This document shows positions 10,223 to 19,705 of a stretch of 25,773 nucleotides of DNA, piece by piece. This DNA comes from Gonapodya prolifera JEL478. Its lineage: Eukaryota; Monoblepharomycota; Monoblepharidomycetes; Monoblepharidales; Gonapodyaceae. Below the pieces are notes generated by a model. That model ran no database searches and was not told the origin of the DNA. It was given only the letters and a program-made list of their open reading frames with translations. Every line of letters begins with the position of its first letter. Position 1 is the first letter of the stretch. The DNA is taken from assembly GCA_001574975.1 (NCBI GenBank), contig KQ965747.1:357508-383280 (forward strand), read 5' to 3'. The translations under genes and the position numbers were made by a program.

Positions 10223-11503
10223 ATGTCGAAGACCGCAGAGAACGTCGCAATCGCTGGAAACGGTGAGGGATCATTTGGCGCCCCTTCTTCCACCATTCAC
10301 TCACGATCGCCCTTCCCCCCCCCCCGAACAAAGGCCCGTTCGCCGTCATCATCGCCGATGCGCTCAAGAAAGTCGGTTTCAATGTCTGGCTCGTCGGGAG
10401 GAAGGTGAAGGAATCGACCGGAGGGTATGAGACGAAGTTGGTGCCGGAGTGGACCGAAGACGGGCTTGTAGAGGCTGTGAAAGGTAAGTTTGCGAAAGGC
10501 GGACTTGAGTTGTCGCTGCTCGTGGCTGTAGCGAAAGTAAATCGCCACTACGATCATGGCAGGAGCGAAATACGTGGTCATCGCTCTGGGGTTCCTCGCC
10601 CTCAAAGAACCGCAATTTTCGGTCATCAAGGCCGCCAAACGTGCGGGCGCCAGCGCAGTGGTGCTTTCTGAGTTCGGAGTCCCATTAGAGTGAGTTCGGT
10701 CTCATTCTTGGGGGATGGTCACCGAACGAACAGAATCCTCAACGACCGCGGACATTCGCTACCGTTAGATTCGAAAACCCCGTCGCAGCCGGAAAGTGGC
10801 CCGCTCGTAACCTGGCAAAAGAAACTGGAATCGATGTGAGAACCTTGCCTTTTGGGATATCCATGTTCCACGGCGCTTTTGTGACATTGCGAAACACCTC
10901 CAGTGGATCGGGCTTTCAAACGGCTTTTTCCTCGACTACCCTATCGGAAAAGCCGCCATCAACGAAGAGAAATCTACCGCGTTTGTTTATGGCGACCCGA
11001 ACACAAAATTCACCGTCACGGCACGAGATGTAAGTCCTCGGTTGTGTTTGAAGTACCCAGTGGACCGTTGCCAACGAAAACGTACTTCCCAACACCCCGG
11101 AAATAAAAGGATGTTGCTGCGTACCTTGCTCAGATCCTGCTCCGCCCAGACGAGTTCAAGAACCGGGAAACTCAGGTCACTGGAGCAATCACATCGTATG
11201 CCGAGTTGTATGCCTTGGTTGGAAAGGTCCGAGGTGAGCTCAGAAGTAACGTGGTTCGTCCATGTCTGCTGCCAACCAACTCCATTGTTTATCTTCTTCC
11301 CAGGGGTGACCTACACCATTAACACCGAGCCTCTGGAAGTCGCCAAGGAAAAGCTCGCCGCGAACCCCGCCGACATTGGCCGCCGATGGGGCGTTATTGT
11401 CGCTTCGGGACAGAACCTGAATCCACGAGACGAGTCGCACAAGTTCCCGGAAGTGAAGCCCAAGGGGTTGGACTACTGGATTCCAAAGACCTTCAAGCCG
11501 TAA
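10223..11503 (+). CDS. NmrA-like (isoflavone-reductase-like) NAD(P)-binding protein
   Basis: Seven exons (10223-10262, 10334-10483, 10563-10689, 10769-10835, 10904-11029, 11110-11233, 11304-11503) join in frame to 834 nt, 277 residues. The N-terminus has a Rossmann-type start, NVAIAGN, split by an intron and followed by GPFAVIIADALKKVGFNVWLVGR. Next come AKYVVIALGF, a strand and helix with AGASAVVLSEFGVP, and WIGLSNGFFLDY, a phrase typical of fungal NmrA-like proteins. The C-terminal half (QVTGAITSYAELYALVGKV) fits the substrate side of the family. The usual GxxGxxG loop is altered to AGNGPFA, so cofactor binding may be changed. I chose the ATG at 10223 (MSKTAEN) over 10169 because the upstream addition is a hydrophobic stretch unusual for this family. 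Substrate unknown; members include redox-sensing regulators and reductases. Confidence 0.85.
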
Positions 11504-13227
11504 TTGGTCATGTATGCAAAAGATCAAATAGTATCAGTTTATTCCCTCGAACTCACTGGTCAACGTATAATGCATTCCAAAACATTATATAAGCTGCAAC
11601 GAACACCAAAGGCTCCAAAGCGTTCGTGTTTTCAGCTTGAATATGTATGAATATCAATGCATGTCTCCGAATAGTTCAATTTGAAGAGATTCCATTCAAC
11701 GTGAAGGATTGAACAGGAATCTTTGGAAAGTGGAGTGTTCGAAAAATGAACAGAGAGCGAAAGCTCAGGGTGACCGGATGCTCTTCCTCAGCCAAAGGAC
11801 GTCCAAAAAGCATCCGCCGCGTTTTGGACAGCAGTGGAATCCAGAACACTGCATGTTTAAGACCATGGTTGTGCGGCAAAACCTTCTCTTGCAAATCAAA
11901 CCAAGGAGCGAGAATACAACAAGACTCCCCTCATGCCACCTGGCAGGGGACCAACAGTAGCCAAACTTTGTGATATCAAAAACTACACCACTTGAATTTT
12001 GTCAGCTCAAACAACCCCCAATTCACACTCACAGGGTTGCAGTGTGTTGGAAAAAAGGGCTGCAGGGCGGGGCTTGGTCAACATTACTACCTTAGAATTG
12101 CTTGAAAGCTTATTTTGGTAACGAAGTAGTATGCTTAAAGCGCAATGGAATGGGTTCCAGGGCATGGGGACTGATGAAGGAGGCTGGAATTTGTCCAGGT
12201 GCTGTGTCAAATGCTTGCAACAGTCAGTCTCCTATCACCTAAATGCTTCCAAAGCTTAGTTCTGTCAGGAAAGCATATGCTATGAGTGTATTGGATCAGT
12301 TGTGTAGATGCAAGGAGGCATGGAAAGTTCCTGATTTTGTCCAGAGGTTTTTAAGTTCTGGTGGCACCCTTCAGTGCACCTTCAATTTTTACCAATACCT
12401 TTATCTTATGTAAATCATAGTATGAAATTCAATGGGGAGGGTCCCCAAACTTGGAGAGGTTGTTTGGGTGACTGGATTTTGTACTGTGGGTAGGAATATT
12501 GTGTATGTTGCCAAAAACAGTATCTGATCACTCATATCCTTCCAACTCTTACCTCCACAAGGAATTTTTTTGCATTAACACATTAGAATTGGTGCCTGGC
12601 CATGAGTAAGGACAATTGGGGCCTGACTTTGTCCTTGCCTGGTTGTGTATTTCTGACACAATGTTATGTCCCCTTCAGTACTCCCCAACTTGGCACAAAA
12701 TCCTGTTTCAATAAGGACGCAGTATATCAGGTGTTGGTTGTAAGTGATACTTGGTGAAATGATGCTACCCAGCCTGCAGTATTTGTCCAGGTGTGACAAG
12801 CAGGGCTTCATTACCACATAACTATCCAATACAGAAGACCTACACAAAAACAAAAGATTGCAACGGTGATTTAGATACAGTCATAAGTACTTACTGTGTC
12901 TGCAGAAGTCTTGCCCTTATCATTGATCAATCATATGACCATAAAATGCTACCTTTTAGCCTTCACACCTATTTGGAATCATCGTCATGCATATACACAG
13001 TACCAACGTTACTCCATCCTTGAAAACTGCAATGATGAGACATCACCGGCAAAATATCGTGTAGTTAAATGTCCACACCGTCACTTGTCAGTCCTCATCG
13101 ATTGCACGTGCTTCTGCGACAAGTGAACCGATCTACCGCATTGTTGCTACCCGGGCACTCTCGAACGGGGACCGTTATTTCAGATCGATTCATTTCTCCA
13201 CGACCATTTTCCTCAACCTCGACAATC
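11504..13227. other. 1.7-kb stretch without a recognisable gene
   Basis: This stretch is visibly richer in A and T than the GC-rich genes around it. The longest open frames are under 100 codons and resemble no family I know. The phrase tttgtccag recurs near 12190, 12338 and 12782, each in a slightly different setting, and related phrases such as ccaacttgg and ccaaacttgg occur in it. This could be a decayed repeat or transposon remnant, but I find no terminal repeats, coding remnant or tRNA-like boxes. The left 100 bases should be the 3' untranslated region of the NmrA-like gene. Confidence 0.45.
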
Positions 13228-13671
13228 ATGGCGGAACCGACAGGACCAATCGCCAGCTCCATCAAAGAAAAGGTGCGAATCGCCTGCTCTTCCCTTCCAT
13301 CTTCCGTTCATTGAACTCTCTTGAGAATCTCAGATCGCTTCCGCGTTGAAACCGACTCACATCGACATCGTCGACGACAGCTCCAAGCACCGAGGCCACG
13401 CCGCAATGAAGGGGTTGAATCCGGAGGAGACGCACTTTTCCGTAACGGTTGTGTCGGAGGAGTTCGCTGGGAAGGTGAGGAGGATCGCTCGAAACGAACT
13501 TGTCATTCAAACGTAAGCTCACCCCACACCGACGTTGGGAAGCCCATGGTCAAACGTCACCAACTCATATACTCCCTGCTGGACGAAGAGCTCAAAGTCA
13601 AAGGCCTCCACGCGCTCGGGCTCACCACCAAAACCCCCGACGAGTGGGAAAAGCTCCAATCCAAACGATAG
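13228..13671 (+). CDS. BolA-family protein
   Basis: Three exons (13228-13272, 13334-13474, 13543-13671) with introns of 61 and 68 nt give 104 residues. The sequence shows the BolA hallmarks in order: HIDIVDDSSKHRGHAAMKG, ETHFSVTVVSEEFAGK, MVKRHQLIYSLLDEEL and HALGLTTKTPDEW. BolA proteins bind monothiol glutaredoxins and help handle iron-sulphur clusters in mitochondria or iron signals in the cytosol. The conserved histidine of the RH motif, a cluster ligand in complexes with glutaredoxin, is present. No cysteine is visible in the product. There is no clear mitochondrial presequence (start MAEPTGPIASSIKEK), which slightly favours a cytosolic form, although BolA1-type proteins can also be short. 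It converges on gene J with about 100 bases between. Confidence 0.95.
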
Positions 13672-13775
13672 ATAAAAACGGCATTATCGTTACTCCACGG
13701 TACAAAACTATTCCTATTCGGGCTAGATAAAGAAATATTTCCGCTGCCTTTGCCTTCGACCCGAGTCCCCACGTC

Positions 13776-16700
13776 TCAGTACTGCCCATAGCCGCCAGGG
13801 CCTGGCCGTCCTTCATCCGCGCGCCTCTGTCCGCCCGTGTACGCCCTCTGCGGAACAAACACCTCCGTCTCGTACCTCTGCCTCTCCCTCTCCCTCTCCC
13901 TCTCCAAACTATTCAAGCTCGGGGGCATCTGGGCGAGCACGCCGCTCTGAGCCCCCAGGCCCGAGGACGGGGCGCCGTAGGAATGAGAATAGTTGGTGGG
14001 CTCGGGTCCGTACCCAAGCTCCTGTGCCAACTCCTCCGCCGTCTGCTGCCTGTGGTGCGAGCTCGCCACGCTGCGTCGTGAACTCCGCGACCGGGCGCGC
14101 GTCTGCTCACGACGAAGCCACTCGTCCAGCTGCGCTTCCTCGGGATTGCTCGGGCTGTAGCGGTCGCGGGCCTCGTACATCCCGTTCCCTTGGGGAGACC
14201 TGACGCCCTCGCGCTCGTAGCTTCCGTTGCGCTCGTAACTCCCGTGTCCCTGGCTCGGGGACACATGCTCTTCGGTGGACATGTCGAGGAGTTGGGCCTG
14301 GGACTGGCTGGTCTGCAACGTGCGCTCGGACATGATGCGCGACATCACCGGCGGGTATGCCGATTCGATCCGCGTGTAACCCGAGAGCGAGGCGGCGTCG
14401 GGGATATCGGGGAGTTGACTAGAGAGGCGGAGGCAGTCGCTGCGAACATGGGTGGGGTGGGGGGATAAGAATGAGGGGACGGGGGAGAGGGTGGAAAGAT
14501 GATACTCACAGAGGCGCGGCTCCCACTTCGTTCGTGTCGATCGAGTGGACAATGCACCATCCATCTCTGAAAATCGTGTTGATGCGAACGAGCTGTCGAG
14601 GGTGGCAGGGGGGGGGCTTTCAGCAATCATCCTCAGTATCAAACAATCAGCACCACCGTCTCACCTGACCCGGGTACAACGCGATTTCGTCCAATGCCTG
14701 GGGCTCGTACTAGCATGCGCGAGAGACGGGCGTCAGTCCGAAGTTCTGGAATCGAAAGAAGACGACGGGAAGCGTACTTTGCGCGCCACGAGAAACGGCT
14801 GTCCGTCGTACACGAGGCTGTTTTCCTTGAGGGCGCCAACTTTGGTGGCGTAGGCTTTGAAAAAGGGGTGGGGCTACGATGCGGGATGAAGGTGTGGCGG
14901 GGTGGAGAGGTTGGTTGGGGAGGGAAGAAAAGGGAACGACGGAAGGGGTGGCTTACCTTGACGGTATGGTCGCGCATGTGCACTAAAAAAGCACAGAACA
15001 CACGGTGGCACCACGCCTCGCCGTACGGAAAGGCGACAACTACACTCACTCCTCCTCTCCTCCGCCCAACTCTTCCACTTCCCTTGGCCCCACCCCGCAA
15101 ACGCAATCAACACTCCCAATATACACAACGCACTCGCGACGCCAATAATCAAATACCCTCCACTCTTCTGCGCAAGCCTATCCGGGGTATTATTCAGCGC
15201 GTACAGCATCGTGTTGACGCTCGACGGGAACGCGAGCGAGTCGACCAAGTGCGCGACGCCATTGGAGAGAAGGACGGTGCGCACGATGGGCGTGGAGCCG
15301 AAGAAGGTGGGGGAAGTAGAGGCGTTCAGGGAGAGGGTTTCGTTGAGGAGGGTTGGGTAGAGGCCGGGTTTTTCGGCGGTGTAGAAGATGCCGGTCAGGG
15401 CTGCAGGGGNGGTGGGGGGGGGGCATTGGGCAGAAAAGTTGGGGGTTAGGAAGTTGAGGAAGGGCGAGGGGCAAGGGGGAAGGGACGACGATACGAACTA
15501 TTGTAACGAAGCACGTCCAACATGAGTTTTGTCCTGACCGCTTCGTCCGTGGTCGCATCGTCGATGACGGCCTTAGCGGCGTCGAATCCGGTATTTGACG
15601 GGAGGAGGCTTTAAGATGCAACGCAGCGGTGGGTCGCGGGGTTGAGTGGCAGGGTTGGTGGGGTTGGTGGGGTTAGGGTGGTCCAGTTGGGAGTGCAAGG
15701 GTTAGAAGGGTTGAAAAGGCGGAAAAAGGGAAAGGGGGAAAGCGCGAGTCGCGACGCAACGTACATCGTCCCAGGCACGACAGCTTCGAGCTCGTCCGTG
15801 AAGTTGGTCGCGACGGCAAAGTCTGTGAACTTGGACACATAGTTGGTGGTGAGATTCTTGGCGCTCGGAACCTGTTAAGAGGGGCGGATGTGAGTTGGGT
15901 GGTGGGGGTGAGGTGGGGGGTGTAAGGTGTGGGTGCATCGACGGTCAGCGAGGTGCGGGATGCGGTGCGGCGCTTAAGCCTCGCTCTCGTATCCATCCCC
16001 AGGGTAATTTGTAATTTGCCTCCGAAGGACCTCTCGCTTTGCTCGACAGCAGGATCATTCGCGCTCCGCGCAGGAGCGTTCGCCTCCGACGGACACACTC
16101 GCTGCTCTCGGGTTCGCTCCGCGAGATATCGGCCTCGGTCGGCGCTATCGCGCTTAGGCGTCGGTGTCCTCCCTCCGCTCGCTCTGCTCGCTCCGGTCGG
16201 ACCACTCACCAGCGGCATGAGCACCATCTTCTTCAACCCCAGCGTCTCCTTCAACGTGACCGGAGGGGGCAGTGTCTCGCTCATGACGTACAACATGCCG
16301 TCGTCTGCCGGGTAGCTCGCAATGACGACCGACTCCCACCACCCGGCGATCTGGAACGTGAGCGTGCCATTGGTCTGGGCGACGCGAATCACTTGCGGTG
16401 TGATCAGACTGGAGTTTGTGACCCCGCCCGCGGCGAGGAATGTGGGTAGGTAGAATGCGCCCGGTTGCTGGTCGATGTAGGACTTGGAGAGCACGATGGG
16501 TGAGGAATGGTACGATCCGAATTCCTCGAGGTAGGGCGAGAGCGAGAGCAGGCTGAGTCCGGACGCAAAGACCTTATTGAAGGCGTCGTCCAGGGGCGCG
16601 AACAGAGTTTTCCGCGTTGAGTTTGAGTTGAGCCTCTTGACGAAATCGGCGCTTGCGAAGATACCGCCCGGGTCGACCGCCTGGAGAATAATCGTGAGGG

Positions 16701-16824
16701 CGTAGGTTGACTTGAGGGAGGACAGGGTCTGCACGACGCCTGCCGAGTGCGATGGAGTGGGAGTGCACAGGAGTGCGAGAGTCGCAGCCACCGCGAGAAA
16801 GAATCCGAAGCGAAGACGGGCCAT
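13776..16824 (-). CDS. FAS1-FAS1-TM-SH3 receptor-like protein (gene J)
   Basis: Nine exons, 16824-16210, 15871-15765, 15608-15499, 15400-15050, 14982-14957, 14873-14778, 14709-14665, 14592-14510 and 14439-13776, join to 2097 nt, exactly 699 codons. A signal peptide (FFLAVAATLALLCTPTPSHS) precedes two fasciclin-like domains: one at about residues 30-185 (KTLFAPLDDAFNKV, ADDGMLYVMSETLPPP) and one at about 200-345 (DFAVATNFTDELEAVVPG, LLPSNTGF, VRTVLLSNGVAHLVDSL). A membrane helix follows at about 360-379 (YLIIGVASALCILGVLIAF). The cytoplasmic part has PHPFFKAYATKVG, VYDGQPFLVARK, an SH3 domain (YEPQALDEIALYPGQ, IFRDGW, EVGAAPLDCL) and a tail of about 220 residues rich in Ser, Arg, Gln and Tyr, with a run of alternating Arg and Glu. 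FAS1 domains mediate adhesion; here they probably replace the LRRs of the sister genes. It diverges from gene D. Confidence 0.88.
15990..16200. repeat. GC-rich, hairpin-prone insertion in the first intron of gene J
   Basis: The first intron of gene J (16209-15872) is 338 nt, far longer than the usual 60-100. Most of the excess is this segment. It has a 13-base near-direct repeat (gcctccgaaggac at 16018-16030, gcctccgacggac at 16082-16094), a hairpin gctccgcgcaggagc at 16063-16077, and many variants of gctcgctc and cgctccg. I see no coding sense. It may be a small repetitive element; copies elsewhere in the genome would be the test. Confidence 0.5.
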
Positions 16825-17242
16825 CGCTGGGACGGGACAGCGCAACGAAAAACGAGCGAGGAGTGTGAAGCGAACTCTCGCACCAACGTGCAGCGCGGCG
16901 GCGGGGGACAGAAGCGATCCGCGGGATCGAATGTCGTGCTATCCCACGGATGCCCTTGCACCCGAATGGGGCCCATTCGTTTGGCCCACGGCACCGATGC
17001 ATTTGATTGTATGCCTTTAAGACATAGGTGACGGAATTTGAGTCAACTTATCCACGCGCTAGGGAAGGGGGACTACTTATGGTGCTCTGATGTTCAGAAA
17101 ATTTTAAGAACATGCCTGACTTGCCTGCCCTCCGGGTGAACTTTGGATGAAATTTGCCTGAAATTTGCCTATTCAGGAATCGATTTCAGGTATCGGCAAC
17201 CCATCGCAAGTCAATCAAAACTCGCTACATGGATCGTATACA
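16825..17242. promoter_or_regulatory. Divergent promoter region between gene J and gene D
   Basis: About 420 bases separate the starts of the FAS1-SH3 gene and the first gene of the LRR-SH3 array, so the two may share control elements. The only structure I see is an 11-base tandem repeat, gaaatttgcct, at about 17149-17170. Confidence 0.4.
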
Positions 17243-19278
17243 ATGCGCATAGCCTTTACCCCCTGCACGGTGCTGACGCTGGCACTCGTACTCCTGTGTG
17301 GCGGCTGCACCGGACAAACCCCCGATTGCTTGGAGATCGAGTCACTCCTTGACGCATCCGCCGTGCCAATCCCCTGGACGCGTGGACAGTGCTGCACCTA
17401 CTTCACTCCGCTCGACGTGCCCGCAACGTTTCGCGGATTCAATTGCTCTGGCGGGCGGGTCGAACGAGCCAGTCTGGCGCTAATGAATCTCAAGGGGCCT
17501 TTACCCCCCCTCACGAACTTGACGGAATTGGAGCTGCTCGACGTCACGGCAAACAACTTCACCGGTCCTTTCCCTTCTCTGCGGGGGCTCACCAAACTGA
17601 AATTCTTGTACGCGAGGGGAAACAACTTCACAACCTTCCCGCCCGAATTACCCGACCTCGTCGCGCTGCAGAACGTGCAGCTGTACAACAACAGCATCTC
17701 CGGTCCGTTGCCGAACCTCACCAACCTCACGCAACTCTTCGTGTTCTGGGTCGACGGTTCGTACTTCGTCTACTTCAATATAACGGGTGGGGCGGCCCAA
17801 TATATTATTGCGGCACCAGACTTACACCTTCCCGCTTCCCACACCTTCTAACACCCACAGGCAATAACCTCTCCGGCTCTGTCGACTACCTCCTACCGCC
17901 CAGTCTCCGTTTCTGCCGACTCACATTCGGTGACACCAACCCAGGCCTGTTCACCGCCACAGATCAAGTACCTCCCGCTTGTCTGTCGGAGGGGCAGGTC
18001 TTGCCCAACGTGAACAGGCCGCAAAACACAGCATCGAGCTCGAGTAAAGACACGGTCAAGCTGCCGAACTGGCCCAGCGTGATTGCGGCGATCGTGGCGG
18101 GTGCGGTCGTTCTCCTCGCCGCGTCGGCGTGTTTCGTATGGAGAGCGTGGAAGCGACGAAAAGAGCGTGAAGTGAAGGAGTTGAAAGAACCTCACTGGTG
18201 CGTGCTCCTTGCATGTCCGCCGTCCGGCGCTTTGTGCGGATCTCCTTTACCTCAAACGTCAAATAATGCGTATCAATCCAGGTTCTTCCTCCGCACAGCC
18301 GGCCCTCTGGGGCTCGACAACTCCGACAGCGTCGAGTACTCAGGTCCGCCCTTTTCCGTTTTACAAAGCGTGGGTTTCTCCTCTCCTGCACTTTCAATGC
18401 CACTGCTACTGCCTCCTCTGACCGGTGCGCGTTTGCGTTTGGGGTTGGGGCGTATCTTTGATTTTGTTTGGCGGGGAGGGGCCGGCAGTACGAGAAGCAA
18501 GCACCCGACGAAATGGACTTGACGCCGGGGACGACTGTGCAGATGCAGTCGATTTTTCGTGATGGGTGCGTTCCCCCACTTTTTCCTCTTTTAGATCAGA
18601 GGCAGCGCCACTGACTGTCCCTGGCCCACACCACCCCACTCTATGCAACTAAAGATGGGCCGCATGCTGGGACGAATCCGGCACGGAATTCGGGACCGTT
18701 CCCCTGTACGTATTACCCTTTCCCCTTTGCCATTTGCCCTTTCGTTTTCCTCCCCTCAACCCCTTCCTAACCTTCACCGTCCCATCTCCTGGCCCCCCAA
18801 CGCGCGCACCCACAGAGACTGCCTCCTCCTCACAGACCACATCCTCGCACCTCCCGACGCGCGATCGTTCCCCCTGCTTCCGGGCGAAGGGTCACTCGTC
18901 CACCCCACCAGCCGGTCCGCATCGTGGAGGTCCCCCGGCAATTCTTCTATCATGCGCTCTAACGGCGGCGCGTCCAAGACGTTTTCGACCTCGGGCGTCG
19001 GATCCGTGGTGCGCGCGGACGGGAGGAGCACGTCGTCGATCGTGCCGTCGAGCCCGGGGTCTACTGCCATCGCGTCGCCGAGGGACAATTCGGTGTCGTT
19101 AGCACGTATACCCACCGCGCCCGCCGCCGCAATGTCGCGGCCATTGTCCGGCTCGACATCGCGAACGGCGTGGACGTCGCCGCATGTGGGGAGCAGCTTG
19201 CTGGGGGGTGGTGGGGATGCGGTGGCGCTTGAGGAGATGAACAATGCTCCTGCACCTGCAGTGCCTAGAAACTTTTGA
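17243..19278 (+). CDS. LRR-TM-SH3 receptor-like protein (gene D)
   Basis: Exons 17243-17756, 17861-18197, 18282-18369, 18489-18565, 18655-18705 and 18816-19278 sum to 1530 nt, 509 residues. The signal peptide (FTPCTVLTLALVLLCGG) is followed by a cap with DCLEIESLLDAS, PWTRGQCCTYF and FNCSGG. The LRRs come next (LKGPLPPLTNL, VTANNFTGPFPSL, LYNNSISGPLPNL, NNLSGSV), then a Cys-pair C-cap (RFCRLTF to PPACL). The membrane helix is at about 245-265 (VIAAIVAGAVVLLAASACFVW), followed by a basic stretch. The cytoplasmic part holds EPHWFFLRTAGPLGL, SH3 at about 314-356 (YEKQAPDEMDLTPG, IFRDGWAACWDE, FGTVPLDCLLLTDH) and a long Ser/Arg/Thr-rich tail. The start at 17243 puts the signal peptide first. Sequons in the LRRs suggest N-glycosylation. 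It is the first of four same-strand paralogues. Confidence 0.9.
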
Positions 19279-19568
19279 TGAACCGGTTTTGGGTTTTGAA
19301 CCTGTCGTCAGGAACCCGCCGAGGAACTGTTTTGATTGTATATACACGAAATAATCCGTAATATATCCGCCACCGACAAAGGAGATGTAGGGTTGTGACC
19401 CCTCTCGTTTTGCACAAGGCATGCGATAGTGTTCTGCTCCATTGGGAGAAAGACGAAACAGCACGTGTTCGATGCGCCGGTTGCATTCTTGGATGCCAAG
19501 TATGTGCCAGCTCAGTCGGGGTAGTCGCCACCGCCACCCCTTCAACTCTATCCACTCAACGCCCCCGC

Positions 19569-19635
<67 letters not shown>

Positions 19636-19705
19636 ACGCCCCAACGGCACCGGGCCTCGTCTTCTATCAGCACTCCATCGTGCACGGACCGATCGACCCA
19701 CTGGG
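19279..19705. other. Intergenic region between genes D and E, including the poly-C tract
   Basis: This region follows the stop of gene D and leads into gene E. It contains the 64-base C run and should hold the gene D 3' untranslated region and the gene E promoter. An open frame passes from 19442 through the C run into gene E, but its proline run and low complexity make it an unlikely protein N-terminus. Confidence 0.4.
19570..19633. repeat. 64-base homopolymer of C
   Basis: An uninterrupted run of C from 19570 to 19633, about 70 bases upstream of the gene E signal-peptide sequence. A run this long is rare, and its true length is hard to sequence. It may be a real unstable tract in the promoter or 5' leader of gene E, or an assembly artefact. 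Confidence 0.97.

Noticed and set aside
12140-12170. Possible tRNA-like box (gggttccag)
   Set aside because: No matching A box, acceptor stem or cloverleaf can be formed around it.
14694-15449. Long plus-strand open frame opposite gene J
   Set aside because: It is low-complexity, Arg/Gly-rich and antisense to verified exons of the FAS1-SH3 gene; it passes through introns and an N, and matches no family.
19570-19633. Telomere or array-type repeat
   Set aside because: It is a pure homopolymer flanked by unique gene sequence on both sides; no CRISPR-like or telomeric unit is present anywhere in the window.
19442-19705. Proline-run protein N-terminus for gene E
   Set aside because: The frame crosses the 64-base C run, whose length is unreliable, and all related proteins start directly with a signal peptide.
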